Assembly (NCBI GenBank): GCA_036394315.1
Contig: DASWFI010000113.1
Coordinates: forward strand, 1 to 29,932
Direction: 5' to 3'
Length of the DNA: 29,932 nucleotides
Source: DASWFI01 sp036394315
GTDB lineage: Bacteria > Patescibacteriota > Doudnabacteria > UBA920 > O2-02-FULL-48-8
The notes below the pieces were generated by a model. That model was not told the origin of the DNA. It worked only from the letters and a program-made list of their open reading frames with translations, and searched no databases. This document shows positions 27,447-29,932 of this stretch, one piece after another. The position numbers and the translations under genes were made by a program. Each line of letters opens with the position of its first letter. Within the stretch, counting starts at the first letter, position 1.

Positions 27447-29932
27447 ATGAAATTGAAGTTTGTGTTATCCACACGTTTTCTTATTCTCCTCGCGATCCTG
27501 GTTATGGGAGGTCTATTTATACATGCCCCCAAAGCAGCTGCCCTTGGGCTATGCAGTGAGGTTGGCACCCCATCTGTGCGAATTCAAATAGATGGATATG
27601 GGACTTTTGACTCCAGAGGGCTTAATTCCTTTGATACAATCACGGTGACATCAGGCACCAGATTTAACTTTACAGTTTATACCTTTGCCGAACCCAGTTC
27701 TAGTAATAACATTTCATACCCCTTCAGATCGCAATCATACTCTGCTCCCAACCGTACAGGTCGACTTTATACCGACATGGCCACCATCACGTCCAACGCA
27801 TCGATATCGGTACAAATCGCCCAAAATTGTCAGGCTGATCCGAATCCTGGAGAGGTGGTTAATTATTCTCTCAGAATAAATTTGTCCTCGGCGATGGTCA
27901 ACGTCAACGTTGTCGGTGTCCCTACGACTTGCTGGTCTTTTCCGCAGGGAGGTCTGGCACCGAATTGCGGATCATCATATAGTTATACAACTTCGTCCGG
28001 CACTTACACTATATCCGCAGATAATCCTGTTTCTGGCAAAACCTTATCCATACCGGAAGGATTTACTCAAACTTTGCCACCTGGCGGCTCTATTACATTT
28101 ACGCTTACTTACTCAGGCAGCCCACCTGGATCTTTTAATCTTTTTGGGAACTGTGCAAACTGGGCAACTTCACCCACAGTTCAATTATACATTACTCCCT
28201 CAAGTGGAGCTGCAGGATACAATTTATATAAGGCTACAAACGGCGGAGGTTTGAGCCAGATTGCCAGCGGGCTATCCTACAATGCCATGAATACGTATGT
28301 TGATTCCAGCATAGCTCGTGGCAGTAGTTATAATTATCAGGTTGAAGCATATAATGGTATTGCGCCAAATGCTCTAACTGGTATTTATGGCGTAACTATT
28401 GATGCTGCAAGTTGTGGAGGAGGAGGCGGTGCAACTCAAAGCACTCTAAGTGTATCTAAAAATGGTACTGGAGCTGGAACAGTCACTTCTAATGTCGGAG
28501 GTATTAACTGTGGATCCACTTGCAGCGCGATTTACAATAATGGGACAGCGGTAACCCTCACTGCGAATGCTGCCAGTGGTTCAAGTTTTGCCGGCTGGGC
28601 TGGTGGTGGCTGTTCCGGTGTAGGTAATTGCAACCTGGTTTTGAATTCAAATACTACTGTTAATGCGACTTTTAATCTTGATGCAACATGTAATGGAGGA
28701 TTAAATGCCTTTTTTGTTGATCAAACAATAGCTGGAATTTCATATAGAAGTCCGACGACCATCAAATTACGAGGATCGACCACTTACCCAGTTACTGTCA
28801 CAATGCAAGATGCTCCTTGCGCAGCAGCTTGGCCTAACAATGCGACACCTGGATATTTCTTAGGTTCGCAGAATCCGGTCAATAATAATGTGTGGGGACT
28901 ATCCCGTGTCCCGTCAAATGGCCCATTCGGGGCTGTTAGGGCAGGAGAGACGACGGTTTTTAGTTTTCCCAACATTACAACACCGCCGAGCGGTATAAAC
29001 AATTTCCAGTGGCAAATGGTTTATGAAACCGTTGCTTGGTTTGGTGACTACACCCCGAACATAACTATTATTTCTGACAGCCCGCCCGACGTGGTTATAG
29101 ATAATCCACCATCTAGCGCTACAAATGTTTCTGGAACGGTCTTAATCAGCGGATGGGCTCTTGATAACGCGGTGGCAGCTGAAGGTTCAATCACAGCATT
29201 AGATATCCAAATTGATGGAGTTACTGTAAATAGTAATTCCTATGGTAATTACACCCGAGGAGATGTTTGCAGTTATTATCCTGGGCGCATTGGTTGTCCC
29301 AATGTAGGTTATGTTTTTAATTGGAATTCAGCTACTGTAGCCAACGGTTCACATAGAATCACTGTTCGTGCAACAGATGATGGGGGTTATTCTACTTCGG
29401 TCAGTCGCGATATAACCGTTACTAACTCTGGGACGATTACTGTAACTGTTACACCAAATATAAATACAAGCTGGACCCTAAACGGACCTCAGCCAGATAC
29501 ATGCAATCCATGTGCAACAAAGACCTATAACCCTCGGACGACTGGTAATTATAGTCTTTCCAACGTGGGGAACTTGGCAGCGGCAGGCTATGGTCCTGCG
29601 GTGGTTAATCCAGCGCAAGGAAATTCTCAAACTCTAACAAACGGTGGAAATATTTCTTGGACGATTAATTATCCTCCCGCCGCGCCTACAATTTCGAATG
29701 TAGTCAACAGTACTTGCAATCAATTGACTGTAAACTGGAATAATATCAGCACCGCCACCAACTATCGCGTCTGGCGATCCACCACTAACACCCCCTTTAA
29801 TTTTGGGGTGGGGGATGGATGGACAAACATTGCCACCAAGGCTGCAGGCGCTACCACTCATACCGACAATACAGTTACTGGCGGAAGTTCTTATTACTAT
29901 ATCGTCGAGGCTGTAGGAATCGGCGGCAGTAC
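27447..29932 (+). CDS. Large secreted multidomain surface protein, 3' end outside the window
   Basis: The frame is open from the ATG at 27447 to the window end (828 codons, no stop). A signal peptide ends near PKAAA (about 32). An N-terminal beta-rich region with several Cys spans about 33-235. Residues about 240-320 look like an Fn3 domain (VQLYITPSSGAAGYNLYKA, YNYQVEAYN). Residues about 331-411 are a divergent InlB B-repeat/Flg_new-like module (LSVSKNGTGAGTVTSN, SSFAGWAGGGCSG, TTVNATFN). Residues about 415-550 are an unassigned domain. Residues about 551-660 are an Ig-like module (VSGTVLISGWALDNA, NGSHRITVRATDDGG). A Cys-containing segment (about 662-740) and another Fn3 domain (from about 745) follow. 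Modules of this kind mediate adhesion to cells or surfaces. It has its own promoter. Confidence 0.9.
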   Translation, partial: MKLKFVLSTRFLILLAILVMGGLFIHAPKAAALGLCSEVGTPSVRIQIDGYGTFDSRGLNSFDTITVTSGTRFNFTVYTFAEPSSSNNISYPFRSQSYSAPNRTGRLYTDMATITSNASISVQIAQNCQADPNPGEVVNYSLRINLSSAMVNVNVVGVPTTCWSFPQGGLAPNCGSSYSYTTSSGTYTISADNPVSGKTLSIPEGFTQTLPPGGSITFTLTYSGSPPGSFNLFGNCANWATSPTVQLYITPSSGAAGYNLYKATNGGGLSQIASGLSYNAMNTYVDSSIARGSSYNYQVEAYNGIAPNALTGIYGVTIDAASCGGGGGATQSTLSVSKNGTGAGTVTSNVGGINCGSTCSAIYNNGTAVTLTANAASGSSFAGWAGGGCSGVGNCNLVLNSNTTVNATFNLDATCNGGLNAFFVDQTIAGISYRSPTTIKLRGSTTYPVTVTMQDAPCAAAWPNNATPGYFLGSQNPVNNNVWGLSRVPSNGPFGAVRAGETTVFSFPNITTPPSGINNFQWQMVYETVAWFGDYTPNITIISDSPPDVVIDNPPSSATNVSGTVLISGWALDNAVAAEGSITALDIQIDGVTVNSNSYGNYTRGDVCSYYPGRIGCPNVGYVFNWNSATVANGSHRITVRATDDGGYSTSVSRDITVTNSGTITVTVTPNINTSWTLNGPQPDTCNPCATKTYNPRTTGNYSLSNVGNLAAAGYGPAVVNPAQGNSQTLTNGGNISWTINYPPAAPTISNVVNSTCNQLTVNWNNISTATNYRVWRSTTNTPFNFGVGDGWTNIATKAAGATTHTDNTVTGGSSYYYIVEAVGIGGS

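Noticed and set aside
27386..27568. Minus-strand 60-residue frame
   Set aside because: It overlaps the promoter and signal-peptide region of the large surface gene and has no start signals of its own.

Overview
The window looks like a chromosomal piece of a Patescibacteria/CPR-type bacterium (Parcubacteria or Doudnabacteria-like). The reasons are a compact pilM-N-O-(P-like)-B-receiver-T-C-pilin-D block, many short membrane-anchored or secreted proteins of no known family, few Shine-Dalgarno sites, and AT-rich spacers with clear sigma70-type promoters. This placement is inference; no rRNA or ribosomal protein gene is present to confirm it.

Layout. (1) 94-7381 is a cell-surface block. A minus-strand secreted protein (94-1677) diverges from a plus-strand operon (1900-7381). 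The operon encodes a secreted protein with the same C-terminal domain, a DUF916/WxL-interacting-like membrane protein, a secreted dockerin protein, and two membrane-anchored proteins with cohesin-like domains. The expected matching partners, dockerin with cohesin and WxL-like with DUF916-like, sit in one transcript. (2) 7503-10510 holds small envelope proteins, including an acidic secreted protein and an Ala/Ser-rich helical secreted protein, plus a membrane-anchored NodB-type polysaccharide deacetylase. (3) 10666-12740 holds a cold-shock protein with a long leader, then a cupredoxin-like protein paired with a polytopic membrane protein of the family often labelled 'fenitrothion hydrolase'. 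(4) 12803-14253 holds an orphan pilin-like gene, tRNA-Ile(GAU) on minus, a leaderless small membrane protein, tRNA-Ala(UGC) on plus, and a hypothetical gene. (5) 14434-23838 is the type IV pilus cluster. PilM/N/O and a PilP-like stub form the platform, PilB and PilT are the motors, PilC is the inner-membrane base, and there is a major pilin, two pilin-like proteins and the prepilin peptidase PilD. A single-domain response regulator lies between pilB and pilT. (6) 23900-24795 holds two small anchored proteins. (7) 24854-26279 is an intact IS1202/ISNCY-like insertion sequence with a 15-bp target duplication. (8) 26365-27329 is a visibly GC-richer lipoprotein gene whose product carries a degenerate matrixin motif, preceded by a possible leader peptide. 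(9) 27447 to the window end is a very large secreted multidomain surface protein, cut off by the window.

Regulatory signals are unusually legible. About a dozen -35/-10 pairs with 17-nt spacing can be read. Three genes (7503, 13493, 20200) have their ATG exactly 7 nt after the last base of a -10 hexamer, which predicts leaderless transcripts. The major pilin gene is the exception, with a strong Shine-Dalgarno site.

Most notable leads are the combined cohesin/dockerin and WxL-like/DUF916-like operon, a 7-bp tandem repeat inside pilD that could phase-vary pilus assembly, a pilin-like protein without the prepilin cleavage signature, the hairpin after the major pilin gene, and the inactive-looking matrixin lipoprotein.
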